Assembly (NCBI GenBank): GCA_945862135.1
Contig: CAMAYE010000002.1
Coordinates: 1-58,761 of the forward strand
Reading direction: 5' to 3'
Source: Bordetella parapertussis
GTDB taxonomy: Bacteria > Pseudomonadota > Gammaproteobacteria > Burkholderiales > SG8-41
Length of the DNA stretch: 58,761 nucleotides
A program made the translations under genes and the position numbers. Positions 24,126-32,594 of the stretch are shown here, in pieces; positions within the stretch are counted from its first letter, which is position 1; each line of letters starts with the position of its first letter. The notes under the pieces are model-generated. The model did not search any database. It saw nothing but the letters and a program-made list of their open reading frames with translations, and was not told where the DNA came from.

Positions 24126-25091
24126 ATGATCAAATACTCAGCAATCGTTGCTGCTGCGATAACGGCAGTCATGGTGGCAGCCCAATCGGCCGCAGCGTAC
24201 CCCGAGCGTCCCATACGCATGGTGGTGCCTTTCGCAGCCGGCGGCGGCAGCGACATCAGCGCCCGCCTGCTGGCAGATGGCATCAGCCCGTTGATCGGAC
24301 AGACCGTGGTCATCGACAACCGCGGCGGCGCCGGCAGCTCGCTGGGCACCGACATCGTGACCAAGGCCACGCCCGATGGCTACACGCTGCTGCTCGGCAA
24401 CATCAGCCTCGCCTTCAACGCGGCCCTGTACAAGTCTCTGCCTTACAACGCCGTGCGCGATCTGGCGACCATATCGCTCGCCACCGAGCAACCCAACATC
24501 GTCGTCACCCATCCGTCGCTGCCAGCGAAAAATTTCCAGGAATTCATCGCGCTGGCCAAGTCGCAGCCAGGCAAGCTGACTTACGGTTCCGCCGGCCTTG
24601 GTTCGGGCACCCACCTGGCTATGGAGATGCTGATACTGTCGCAGAAACTCGACATGGTGCATGTGCCGTACAAAGGCACTGGCCCGGCGATCACGGCGCT
24701 GCTCGGCAACCAGATCGGCTCTTTCATGTCGACATTCGCCTCGGCACTGCCGCACATCAAGGCCAATCGCATGCGCGGCATTGCCGTCACCAGCACCAAA
24801 CGCGCTCCGACGCTGCCGGAAGTGCCCACAGTGGCTGAATCAGGGGTTCCGGGTTTTGAATACAGCACTTGGTACGGCGTGCTCACCCCGGCAGCCACGC
24901 CAAAACCCGTCGTCGAAAAACTCAACAAAGCCATCGTCACTACCCTCAACACCAGGGAAATGCAGCAGCGTTACGCTGCACAGGGCATGGATCCGCGGCC
25001 GACCACGACAGCTGAATTCGCAGCGCTGCTCAAATCGGAAACCGTCAAATGGGCCAAGGTCGTACGCGAAGCAAAGATTCCGCAGCAATAA
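24126..25091 (+). CDS. Bug-type tripartite tricarboxylate binding protein
   Basis: ATG 24126 follows a strong AAAGGAGGAG site; the longer frame from 24042 lacks a signal peptide and is rejected. The product has 321 residues with a signal peptide ending near SAAA (about 23). Canonical blocks are YPERPIRMVVPFAAGGGSD, VVIDNRGGAGSSLGTDIV, TPDGYTLLLGN, and the HVPYKGTGPAITALLG strand. It is a typical high-similarity Bug protein, unlike the more diverged copy at 16833. It lies 100 nt after the aminotransferase and before a crotonase, consistent with uptake of a carboxylate used by the same operon. Confidence 0.93.
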   Translation: MIKYSAIVAAAITAVMVAAQSAAAYPERPIRMVVPFAAGGGSDISARLLADGISPLIGQTVVIDNRGGAGSSLGTDIVTKATPDGYTLLLGNISLAFNAALYKSLPYNAVRDLATISLATEQPNIVVTHPSLPAKNFQEFIALAKSQPGKLTYGSAGLGSGTHLAMEMLILSQKLDMVHVPYKGTGPAITALLGNQIGSFMSTFASALPHIKANRMRGIAVTSTKRAPTLPEVPTVAESGVPGFEYSTWYGVLTPAATPKPVVEKLNKAIVTTLNTREMQQRYAAQGMDPRPTTTAEFAALLKSETVKWAKVVREAKIPQQ

Positions 25092-25169
25092 ACAAAACCG
25101 GGGGCGCAGCGCTGAATTGCGGTGCCCCCCCCGCATTGGCGCCGGTAACGGCGCGGCGTCGCAAACCGA

Positions 25170-25958
25170 ATGAAACTGATGAACGACACCATCCTCACAA
25201 CCCGTGACGGTGACATCGCCACCGTCACACTGAACCGGCCCGACAAACTCAATGCGCTGAATCGCGCAATGTGGGAAGGCCTCGGCGAAGCCATGCGCTT
25301 GCTGTCGAACAACGACAGCCTGCGCTGCATCGTGCTGCGCGGTGCCGGCGGCAAGGCTTTTGCCGCTGGCGCCGACATTGCCGAGTTCGCCACCGAGCGC
25401 GCCAACACCCGTCAGGCCAAACACTACGGCGACCTGATCCACGCCACCATGCAATCGGTGGCGCAGTGCAAACATCCCACGGTCGCCCTGATCGAAGGCG
25501 CCTGCGTCGGCGGCGGACTGGAAATCGCGGCGATGTGCGACATGCGCGTGTGCGGCAGTTCGAGCCGCTTCGGCGTACCCATCAACAAACTCGGCCTGAC
25601 CATGGGTTACGGCGAACTCGCCGGCCTGCTGGCGCTGGTCGGCCGCGCCGTGGCGCTGGAAATCCTGCTTGAGGGCCGCGTCTTCAGCGCCGACGAGGCC
25701 TATCACAAGGGGCTGGTCAACCAGGTCGTCGCAGATGACCAGGTCGAAACCGAAGCCTATGCACTGGCCCGGCGCATCGCCAACGGCGCACCGCTGGTCG
25801 CGCGCTGGCACAAGCAGTTCATCGAGCGCCTCACCGTACGCGCTGACATACCCGCTGAAGAATGGGATACCGGTTTCGCCTGCTTCGACACCGATGATTA
25901 CCGCACCGGCGTCAAAGCCTTCATCGACAAAACCAAACCGAAATTCGGAGGCCGCTGA
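25170..25958 (+). CDS. Enoyl-CoA hydratase/isomerase family protein lacking the second catalytic Glu
   Basis: A 262-residue crotonase (a start at ATG 25179 would shorten it by three residues). AFAAGADIAEF (64-73) and GGGLEIAAMCD (114-124) with E118 are conserved. The block FGVPINKLG has N139 where classical hydratases have the second Glu. Sequence and substitution are shared with the crotonase at 13860, so the two are recent or functionally linked paralogues in separate operons. The stop overlaps the next gene's start (TGATG). Likely chemistry is isomerisation, hydrolysis or a retro-aldol type step on a CoA thioester rather than simple hydration. Confidence 0.85.
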   Translation: MKLMNDTILTTRDGDIATVTLNRPDKLNALNRAMWEGLGEAMRLLSNNDSLRCIVLRGAGGKAFAAGADIAEFATERANTRQAKHYGDLIHATMQSVAQCKHPTVALIEGACVGGGLEIAAMCDMRVCGSSSRFGVPINKLGLTMGYGELAGLLALVGRAVALEILLEGRVFSADEAYHKGLVNQVVADDQVETEAYALARRIANGAPLVARWHKQFIERLTVRADIPAEEWDTGFACFDTDDYRTGVKAFIDKTKPKFGGR

Positions 25959-26695
25959 TGCGCGCATGGTTTGCGATCCTGCTGAGCGCTGCAAGTCTGC
26001 ACTGTTTTGCGCAGGCCGATTACGCCCGCGAACAACGCTGGGCTGATGAAATCACTCCGACCATCCTTGTTGGCGATCCGGTGCAGCTCGCGCTGCCGGC
26101 AGGCCGCAAGTTCCTCGCCATTTATACGCCGAACACGAAGGCGAAAGCCGGCGTTGTTGTTGTGCACGGACTCGGCGTACATCCGGACTGGGGCCTGATC
26201 AATCCGCTGCGCAGCAAGCTCTCCGAGCAGGATTACGCCACACTGTCGGTACAGATGCCGGTGCTCGCGAGCGATGCGCCCGGCAGCAGCTATCCGCCGA
26301 CATTTCCGGAAGCGGCCGAACGCATCGCAGTGGCCGTGAAATACCTGCGCGGCAAGGGTTATAAAAAAATCGCCATCGTCTCGCATAGCCTCGGCACGCG
26401 CATGACCAATGTGTTCCTCAACCAGGCCGACGCGCCATCAATCGACGCATGGGTCGCGATCGGACTTTCCGGTGAATACACCAAACCGGAAATGTTCAAA
26501 GCGCCGGTGCTCGACCTCTACGGCGAAAAGGACCTGCCCGCGGTCATGCAAGACGCCGCCAAGCGCGCCAACGCCATCCGCAACATCCGTGGCTCCGCAC
26601 AAATCCGCGTCCCCGGCGCCGACCATTTTTTTAACGGCATGGATAACGAGCTGCTGCGCAACGTCCGGCTGTTCCTCGACCGCGCGATAAAATAA
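25958..26695 (+). CDS. Secreted alpha/beta hydrolase (DUF3530-like)
   Basis: A 245-residue protein with an N-terminal signal peptide (cleavage near CFAQA, about 20). It has an alpha/beta-hydrolase pattern: oxyanion strand VVVVHGLG (66-73), nucleophile elbow SHSLG with S144, and a late GADHFF histidine. It resembles DUF3530-type periplasmic hydrolases. It is coupled to the crotonase by TGATG. An esterase or thioesterase-like role outside the cytoplasm is possible, which is odd next to a cytoplasmic CoA enzyme. Substrate unknown. Confidence 0.72.
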   Translation: MRAWFAILLSAASLHCFAQADYAREQRWADEITPTILVGDPVQLALPAGRKFLAIYTPNTKAKAGVVVVHGLGVHPDWGLINPLRSKLSEQDYATLSVQMPVLASDAPGSSYPPTFPEAAERIAVAVKYLRGKGYKKIAIVSHSLGTRMTNVFLNQADAPSIDAWVAIGLSGEYTKPEMFKAPVLDLYGEKDLPAVMQDAAKRANAIRNIRGSAQIRVPGADHFFNGMDNELLRNVRLFLDRAIK

Positions 26696-26726
26696 TCAAC
26701 ATATTCATATAGTTACAGGGCAATAC

Positions 26727-27278
26727 ATGGCGCAGATGTATACCGAACTGTCGACGCGGCATTGTGCGTTCATCGCCGCGCAGAAAATGTATTTCGTCGG
26801 GACCGCCACCGCCGACAGCCGCATCAATGTCTCGCCCAAAGGCATGGATTCGCTGCGCGTGATTGATCCTCAACGCGTGGCCTGGCTCAACGTCACCGGC
26901 AGCGGCAACGAAACTTCCGCACATGTGCAGGCCGATGCACGCATGACCATCATGTTCTGCGCTTTCGAAGGTGCGCCACTGATCCTGCGGCTGTATGGCA
27001 ATGCCCGTGTCGTGCATTTCAATGATCCGGACTGGGCCGGCCTGTATGCACGCTTCAACCCCCTGCCCGGCGCACGACAGATTTTTGATCTCGCCATTGA
27101 TCGTGTGCAGACCTCTTGCGGCATGGGTGTCCCGCTGTACGACTACAAGGCCGAACGCGGACAGCTTGAAGCGTGGGCGGAGAAAAAAGGCAATACCGGT
27201 CTGCGCGAATACTGGGCACTGAAAAACCAGAACAGCATTGATGGACTGCCTACCCACATCCTCGACCGCAACGCTTGA
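26727..27278 (+). CDS. Pyridoxamine 5'-phosphate oxidase-like flavin protein
   Basis: A 183-residue split-barrel protein. The N-terminal FIAAQKMYFVGTAT and INVSPKGMDSLRVIDPQRVAWLNVTGSGNETSAH segments are typical of PNPOx-like FMN proteins of the PF01243 group. An AGG site precedes the ATG. These small flavin proteins are mostly uncharacterised and are found widely in Burkholderiales. The gene lies 31 nt after the hydrolase and before glutaryl-CoA dehydrogenase. It may bind FMN or F420-like cofactors; no activity is inferred. Confidence 0.8.
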   Translation: MAQMYTELSTRHCAFIAAQKMYFVGTATADSRINVSPKGMDSLRVIDPQRVAWLNVTGSGNETSAHVQADARMTIMFCAFEGAPLILRLYGNARVVHFNDPDWAGLYARFNPLPGARQIFDLAIDRVQTSCGMGVPLYDYKAERGQLEAWAEKKGNTGLREYWALKNQNSIDGLPTHILDRNA

Positions 27279-27317
27279 GGGGCTAAAATCACGGATTCAC
27301 GCCATCACGGAATCCGC

Positions 27318-28520
27318 ATGACCATCGACCATAGTTCCGTCACCCTCACCGGTGGCCAGTTCCAGTGGGACGACCCGCTGCTGATCGAAGCGCAGCTCAC
27401 GGACGAAGAACGCATGATCCGCGACACCGCGCGCCAGTATGCACAGGAAAAACTCGCGCCGCGTATCCGCGACTGGAACCGCCACGAAACCTTTGACCGC
27501 GAAGTCATGCGCGAAATGGGCGCGCTGGGTTTTCTCGGCGCGCCGCTTGAGGGTTACGGCTGCGCCGGCATCGGCTACGTCGCCTACGGCCTGATCATGC
27601 GGGAACTCGAACGCGTTGATACCGCGTTCCGCTCGGCCGTCGGTGTGCAGGGCGGACTCGCCATGACACCGATCTATGCCTACGGCACTGAAGAACAGCG
27701 TCAGAAATATCTGCCGAAAATGGTTACCGGCGAACTGCTCGGCTGTTTTGGATTGACCGAACCGAACCACGGCTCCGATCCCGGCAGCATGCTGAGCCGC
27801 GCGCGCAAGACCGACGGCGGCTGGCGCCTCAGCGGCAACAAGATCTGGATCACCCACGCGCCCATCGCCGACATCATGGTGGTGTGGGCCAAGGACGACG
27901 GTGGCGTGATCCGCGGTTTCATTCTTGAACGCGACATGGAAGGCCTGTCGACGCGCAAGATCGAAGGCAAATTCTCGGTGCGAGCCTCGCCCACCGGTGA
28001 AATCATCATGGACAACGTGTTTGTGCCGGAAGCCAACCTGCTGCCCAACGTGTCGGGACTCAAGGGCCCCTTCGGCTGTCTCAACAACGCGCGTTTCGTG
28101 ATCTGCTGGGGCGCACTCGGCGCTGCCGAAGCGTGCTGGCACACCGCACGCCAGTACACCCTGGATCGCAAACAGTTCGGCAAACCACTGGCGGCAAATC
28201 AGCTGATCCAGAAAAAACTCGCCGACATGCAATCCGAAATCGCGCTGGGCCTTCTCGCCTGCCTGCATGTCAGCCGCCTGCGAGACCAGGGACTGGCGAC
28301 CCCGGAAATGGTATCGCTGCTCAAACGCAACTCCACCGGCAAGGCGCTCGATATCGCCCGCGCCGCGCGCGACATGCTCGGCGGCAACGGCATTTCCGAC
28401 GAATACCCGGTGATCCGCCACATGCTCAACCTCGAAACCGTCAACACGCTGGAAGGCACGCACGACATCCATGCGCTGGTGCTGGGCAGGGCGCAGACGG
28501 GTCTATCAGCATTCAATTAA
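27318..28520 (+). CDS. gcdH: Glutaryl-CoA dehydrogenase
   Basis: A 400-residue acyl-CoA dehydrogenase with the GcdH pattern. [15 protein letters not shown] (around 145-159) binds substrate/[16 protein letters not shown] follows, and the C-terminal [15 protein letters not shown] carries the catalytic base E379 (E370 in human GCDH). The N-terminal [25 protein letters not shown] block also fits. The enzyme oxidatively decarboxylates glutaryl-CoA to crotonyl-CoA, feeding beta-oxidation. In many Burkholderiales gcdH is next to a CaiB-type CoA-transferase, but here it stands after the Bug-crotonase series. It is 39 nt after the flavin protein. Confidence 0.92.
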   Translation: MTIDHSSVTLTGGQFQWDDPLLIEAQLTDEERMIRDTARQYAQEKLAPRIRDWNRHETFDREVMREMGALGFLGAPLEGYGCAGIGYVAYGLIMRELERVDTAFRSAVGVQGGLAMTPIYAYGTEEQRQKYLPKMVTGELLGCFGLTEPNHGSDPGSMLSRARKTDGGWRLSGNKIWITHAPIADIMVVWAKDDGGVIRGFILERDMEGLSTRKIEGKFSVRASPTGEIIMDNVFVPEANLLPNVSGLKGPFGCLNNARFVICWGALGAAEACWHTARQYTLDRKQFGKPLAANQLIQKKLADMQSEIALGLLACLHVSRLRDQGLATPEMVSLLKRNSTGKALDIARAARDMLGGNGISDEYPVIRHMLNLETVNTLEGTHDIHALVLGRAQTGLSAFN

Positions 28521-28640
28521 ACAGTGTTGAAGGCTTCCGTGATAACGGTGCGTAGCCTGCAGACAATGCTGGCGTGCGTTGCAAGGTATTGATTAAAATG
28601 GATCTGCATATAATTAAAACAAAACCATCGTGATGTTCAC

Positions 28641-29126
28641 GTGGTCGGGAAGGAACTGATTTTGGCTGGCATCGCAGGGGTATATCGCAGTGAAAAGTAT
28701 GTGGTGGTCGAGCGTCATCGCCACCAGTTTCCCCAGCAATGCATCTGGTGCGGCAATGCCCTGCCTGAAAACGAAATGCCGCAATCTCCGGACAAGGATG
28801 GCGACATCAAGCCGCCGATGTGCCACAACTGCACAGCCACCCGCAACCGCCTGCCCAAGACCGTGGGTATTTTTGGCATTGTCACCATCATCGCTTCACC
28901 GCTGGTGTATCCCGGCATGGGCGTCATGGTTGCCGGCGCATTGCTGCTGACCGGCTTCATCGATCTGGCCGTGGCGTGGCGGCTGCATGTGGCCGCCAGC
29001 GGATTCAGCGCTGTGCGGGCGGACGAACAGTATGTGTGGATACGCAGCGCGCACAGCAGTTTCCTCTCAGCGCTGCCGCAATGGCATGGCATGAAACTGG
29101 GCGAGATGACTGCCCACGACCGCTGA
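28641..29126 (+). CDS. Unrecognised small membrane protein with two Cys pairs
   Basis: I do not recognise this 161-residue protein. It has C34-x2-C37 and C61-x2-C64 (treble-clef or zinc-ribbon-like), then two hydrophobic segments (about 73-88 and 92-112), then a soluble tail with a PQWHGMKLGEM end. The start is uncertain: GTG at 28641 is used, and no strong ribosome binding site is visible. The arrangement of a cytosolic zinc-binding head and a membrane hairpin recurs in hypothetical proteins of proteobacteria. It lies between gcdH and an AlkD-like gene, with no clear link to either. Confidence 0.6.
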   Translation: MVGKELILAGIAGVYRSEKYVVVERHRHQFPQQCIWCGNALPENEMPQSPDKDGDIKPPMCHNCTATRNRLPKTVGIFGIVTIIASPLVYPGMGVMVAGALLLTGFIDLAVAWRLHVAASGFSAVRADEQYVWIRSAHSSFLSALPQWHGMKLGEMTAHDR

Positions 29127-29142
29127 CCTAGCGGGGGGACGG

Positions 29143-30264
29143 GTGGCTGCATCCCTGAAAAGCAAGTACGGTCCGGAAATCCCGGCGCGCATCGCCGACA
29201 TGATCACGCGTGTGCATGCGCCCTTTCCCAAACGCGCATTCCTGCGCGATGCCCTGTCCGGTTACGAAGCACTCGAGCTGATGCCGCGCGGTCGCCACAT
29301 CGCCCGTGCGCTTCGCACCCACCTGCCACAGGACGTACCCGCTGCGCTGGACATCCTGATCGCATCGATCGATCCGCCGCGCAGCACCAGCGAAGGCTCA
29401 GGGCTTGCGCCCTTCCTCTACCTGCCGCACACCGTTTATGTCGCTGACTACGCGCTCGAACACTTTGACGCCGCGATGCGAGCGCAACACGCACTGACGC
29501 AGCGTTTTACCGCCGAATTCAGCATCCGTCCGTTCATTGAAAAGTATCCGGAACGCACGCTGGCGCTGTTGCGTACATGGACCAGCGACCCGAGCCCGCA
29601 TGTGCGCCGACTGGTGTCCGAAGGTACGCGGCCGCGCCTCCCCTGGGCTTCACGGCTGCGCGCATTGCAGCGCGATCCACATCCCGCGCTTGAATTACTC
29701 GAACTGCTGAAGGACGACCCCGAACTGTATGTGCGCCGCTCGGTCGCCAACCACCTCAACGACATCGGCAAGGATCATCCCGAACTGCTCAACAGCACCG
29801 CACGGCGCTGGCTCAAGAACGCCAGCCCGGAACGGGCATGGATAGTCCGCCATGCGCTGCGTTCAGCGATCAAACGCGGCGATGCCGGTGCGCTTGCCGT
29901 CTCGGGGTTCGGATCAAAGGCGAAGGTTACAGTGCGCGGCAAAAGCATCACGCCGCAACGTCCGCGCATCGGCGGCGCCTTGACCATTACATTCGAGCTG
30001 GTCAACAAACTGGCTCGCAAACAACGCGTGCTTGCCGACCTGCGGGTGCACTACATGAAGTCCAATGGAAAGACCGCACCGAAAGTGTTCAAGCTCAAAA
30101 GCATCGAACTTGCCGCCAAAGCCGTACTGCGTTTCGGGAAAAAACTGTCACTGGCCGATCTCACCACACGCCGGCATTACACCGGCACACATACTGTCGA
30201 AGTGCTGCTGAACGGACGCGCCGTTTTACTCGGCAGCTTCGAACTGGCCAAAAGCACGCGTTAA
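29143..30264 (+). CDS. DNA alkylation repair-like HEAT-repeat protein (AlkD/COG4335 type)
   Basis: A 373-residue, mainly helical protein. The SPHVRRLVSEGTRPRLPW and DDPELYVRRSVANHLNDI blocks, together with the final all-beta tail, match the AlkD-like/COG4335 family of HEAT-repeat proteins, some of which are DNA glycosylases that remove alkylated purines. A GTG start at 29143 follows a GGGGGGA stretch. The C-terminal part (from about 265; GKSITPQRPRIGGALTITF) looks like an added beta-sandwich, not part of the HEAT fold. It is unusual compared with AlkD (about 230 residues), so the function may differ. Confidence 0.75.
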   Translation: MAASLKSKYGPEIPARIADMITRVHAPFPKRAFLRDALSGYEALELMPRGRHIARALRTHLPQDVPAALDILIASIDPPRSTSEGSGLAPFLYLPHTVYVADYALEHFDAAMRAQHALTQRFTAEFSIRPFIEKYPERTLALLRTWTSDPSPHVRRLVSEGTRPRLPWASRLRALQRDPHPALELLELLKDDPELYVRRSVANHLNDIGKDHPELLNSTARRWLKNASPERAWIVRHALRSAIKRGDAGALAVSGFGSKAKVTVRGKSITPQRPRIGGALTITFELVNKLARKQRVLADLRVHYMKSNGKTAPKVFKLKSIELAAKAVLRFGKKLSLADLTTRRHYTGTHTVEVLLNGRAVLLGSFELAKSTR

Positions 30265-30275
30265 ACCCGACACCG

Positions 30276-30827
30276 TCAACCAGGCGGCGTAACTTTTGTG
30301 CGCCGGCGCCACCACCATTTCACCGATTGGCTCGACGCCCAGGTCAGCACCACCGATGGAATCAGCGCCAGCAGCAACGACGTCGGCCCCCAGATGCGGA
30401 AATTCACCGGCGTAATGGTCGTGCCGTCAGTGATGTATGTCGAATACAACACATAATCATCATTGTTCACCGTGACCGCCACCTTCGTCCGTCCATCCGT
30501 CTCGGGCGTCGTGTTGAACTGTACCTTCGGCTCGAATTCGCCAACCTTGGGCAAGGCAAACTCGCCAGCCGGTTCCGGCAGCTTGAAGCGCTGTGCAGGC
30601 GGCAGATCGCGCAGTCGCGCCCAGAGCATCAACTGGTATTTGGCGCCCGGTTCTGCTTCACCCGGCTTCTGGGGCACGGCCACGATTGAAAACAGCCGGT
30701 TCGGTTCGCCTTCGCCGGCATACCGTTCTGCCATGACAAAAGTGATCGCCTTCGACAGCACGTTCATCAACACCAGAAACAACACCAGATGCAGCATCAG
30801 CCGGCCGCTACGGATCAGGAAAGGCAT
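30276..30827 (-). CDS. Two-TM membrane protein of unknown function
   Basis: I do not recognise this 183-residue protein. It has an N-terminal hydrophobic segment (about 11-31), a periplasmic region with beta-strand-like sequence (KVQFNTTPETDGRTKVAVTV), and a C-terminal helix (about 149-167) followed by a short basic tail (KWWWRRRTKV). The layout suggests a two-pass inner-membrane protein with an external domain. It is convergent with the AlkD-like gene and divergent from the methyltransferase at 30993. No operon partner is evident. Confidence 0.65.
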   Translation of the reverse strand: MPFLIRSGRLMLHLVLFLVLMNVLSKAITFVMAERYAGEGEPNRLFSIVAVPQKPGEAEPGAKYQLMLWARLRDLPPAQRFKLPEPAGEFALPKVGEFEPKVQFNTTPETDGRTKVAVTVNNDDYVLYSTYITDGTTITPVNFRIWGPTSLLLALIPSVVLTWASSQSVKWWWRRRTKVTPPG

Positions 30828-30992
30828 GGGACTCCAGGGAACAAGGTAAACATCGCACTAATGTAATGCTTCCGGGCCCGCGGCGACACTACAAGGCAGC
30901 CTTGGCCCATTGCGCGTACACTGCGGACACGCGGTTGACGCCGCTGTCCCCGCTGCCAATCCCGGCGGCCCCGACTTCACCGCGAGCGCCCT

Positions 30993-31652
30993 GTGCCTGG
31001 TTACGAAGTCGAGACGGTCACCCATCACATCGGCGGCAGCGATTTCCACATCCGCGCCCTGCTCAACCGCCAGCAGTTTTCCGACCCCGACGGCAGCGCT
31101 GAACGCGCCGGCGTTTCCCCCGCATCTTGGCCGCTGTTCGGTGTGGTGTGGCCCGCCGGCCTCGCACTGGCGGAAGAGATGAGCCACTTCCCGATTGCCG
31201 GCAAAAGCATTCTTGAACTCGGCTGCGGCATTGCGCTCTCCAGTCTGGTGCTGGCCCGACGCGGCGCCGACATCACCGCCTGCGACCACCATCCACTCGC
31301 GGAAGCCTTCCTGCAGCACAACGTTGCACTGAATGCGTTGCCGGCGCTGCCGTTTCGCACCGCACCATGGCTGGGGCCGAATCCGTTACTTGGCCGTTAC
31401 GACCTGATTGTCGGCAGCGACCTGCTGTATGAGCGTGACCACGCCGCCCTGCTTGCCGGCTTCATCGGCATGCACGCCCATCCGGTGTCGCAGGTGCTGA
31501 TCGCCGATCCGGGCCGCGGCTACGTCAGTCCGTTCAGTGCGCTGATGACGGCGCTGGGATACGTGCGTAGCGCCAGCACCATGCCGATGGCGAATTCGAT
31601 CGGCATGCCGGATTCACGCGGCCAGCTGTTCAGCTTCACGCGGAATCACTGA
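30993..31652 (+). CDS. Class I SAM methyltransferase (METTL21/lysine-methyltransferase-like)
   Basis: A 219-residue protein with motif I ILELGCGIALSSLVLA (73-88), then the acidic residue in CDHHP and the post-motif block YDLIVGSDLLYERDH, typical of the METTL21/EEF-lysine methyltransferase-like family found in proteobacteria. The start is taken as GTG 30993. Its N-terminal region contains VWPAGLALAEEM, a marker of this group. These enzymes methylate proteins, often lysine. The target is unknown. It stands alone, divergent from a membrane protein and convergent with a secreted unknown. Confidence 0.78.
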   Translation: MPGYEVETVTHHIGGSDFHIRALLNRQQFSDPDGSAERAGVSPASWPLFGVVWPAGLALAEEMSHFPIAGKSILELGCGIALSSLVLARRGADITACDHHPLAEAFLQHNVALNALPALPFRTAPWLGPNPLLGRYDLIVGSDLLYERDHAALLAGFIGMHAHPVSQVLIADPGRGYVSPFSALMTALGYVRSASTMPMANSIGMPDSRGQLFSFTRNH

Positions 31653-31665
31653 CTGCAAAGTGCTT

Positions 31666-32436
31666 TCAGCCGCCGGTAAGCAGGGTGTCGTGAATATCGA
31701 CGCGTTCGTCTTTGCCGACATTGACCACGGTCACATCGCCGCTGCGAGTATAGGTCATCGGGTCACGTGAATCCGTGGCGACCGGCTGCAGCTTGACGAA
31801 CAGAATGCTGCGTTTGCTGCCATCGGGCCATTGCACCTCCACCGTGGCCGTGCCGTCATAACCGCGGCGGATCACATAGACATCGCAATGGCGAACCTGC
31901 GGATTGCTCGGTTTGGCGCAGGCGGTATTGGCCGACGCATGAAACGGCGTGCCGCGAATCACCGCATCCTTCGTCGAGGATGTCGGCGGCAGCGCCTTGC
32001 CGTCGAGCGCGATGTTCAGCGTGTAGTTGCTGACTTCGTTGCGGCGTGCCGCGGCGCGCATCAGATACACCCGCACCACAAACTCGCCGTCGGTGGGGAG
32101 GATGCGCTTGAACTGATTGCCGGATGTGCTGCCGACAAACATCGACATCTCGTTACCCGGCGGGTTGATATTGAAGTAATTCTGCAGATTGCTTGCCTTC
32201 AAGGTCACGGCCAGCGTCTGGTTAGCACCGCCGCGCACCCTGTAATCAACATATTGATCACCCTTCAATTCGCCACTGATGGCGACCGTGGTCGCCCCCT
32301 TGGCGAACTGCACCGCTTCCACACGGTTACCCGCGGGTGCGGGTGCGATCGCCGCTGCAACCGTCAGCGCTGCGCCAGCCAGCAAAAGCGCGCCTGCATA
32401 CCGCGCCATCCCTGATTTCCATTTTGATTTGTTCAT
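31666..32436 (-). CDS. Secreted protein of unknown function
   Basis: From ATG 32436 (AGG site 7 nt upstream; ATG 32445 is an alternative) this is 256 residues with a signal peptide (positive start, then a long hydrophobic stretch ending near APAPAG). The mature protein has beta-rich blocks ISGELKGDQYVDYRVRGG and a YTLNIAL strand, resembling bacterial pre-peptidase C-terminal (PPC)-like sandwich domains. A Cys pair (AKPSNPQVRHC region) may form a disulfide. It stands alone between the methyltransferase and a Bug gene. No function is assigned. Confidence 0.62.
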   Translation of the reverse strand: MNKSKWKSGMARYAGALLLAGAALTVAAAIAPAPAGNRVEAVQFAKGATTVAISGELKGDQYVDYRVRGGANQTLAVTLKASNLQNYFNINPPGNEMSMFVGSTSGNQFKRILPTDGEFVVRVYLMRAAARRNEVSNYTLNIALDGKALPPTSSTKDAVIRGTPFHASANTACAKPSNPQVRHCDVYVIRRGYDGTATVEVQWPDGSKRSILFVKLQPVATDSRDPMTYTRSGDVTVVNVGKDERVDIHDTLLTGG

Positions 32437-32594
32437 GCCATACACCTGAAAGACTCATTATTTAATTCATTGTCTTGAATGATAACCCGCGCACCAGCAC
32501 GGGCGCAGCCACAAAAATACGCAGAAAAATTCCGCGGCTATAATGGAATGCCAACAATATCAACAATGTTACCAACCGCTTCCAGGGGGAGTTC

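Noticed and set aside
25101-25131. GC-rich inverted repeat after the Bug gene (GGGGGC...GCCCCC).
   Set aside because: It lacks a T tail and the pairing is imperfect; not called as a terminator.
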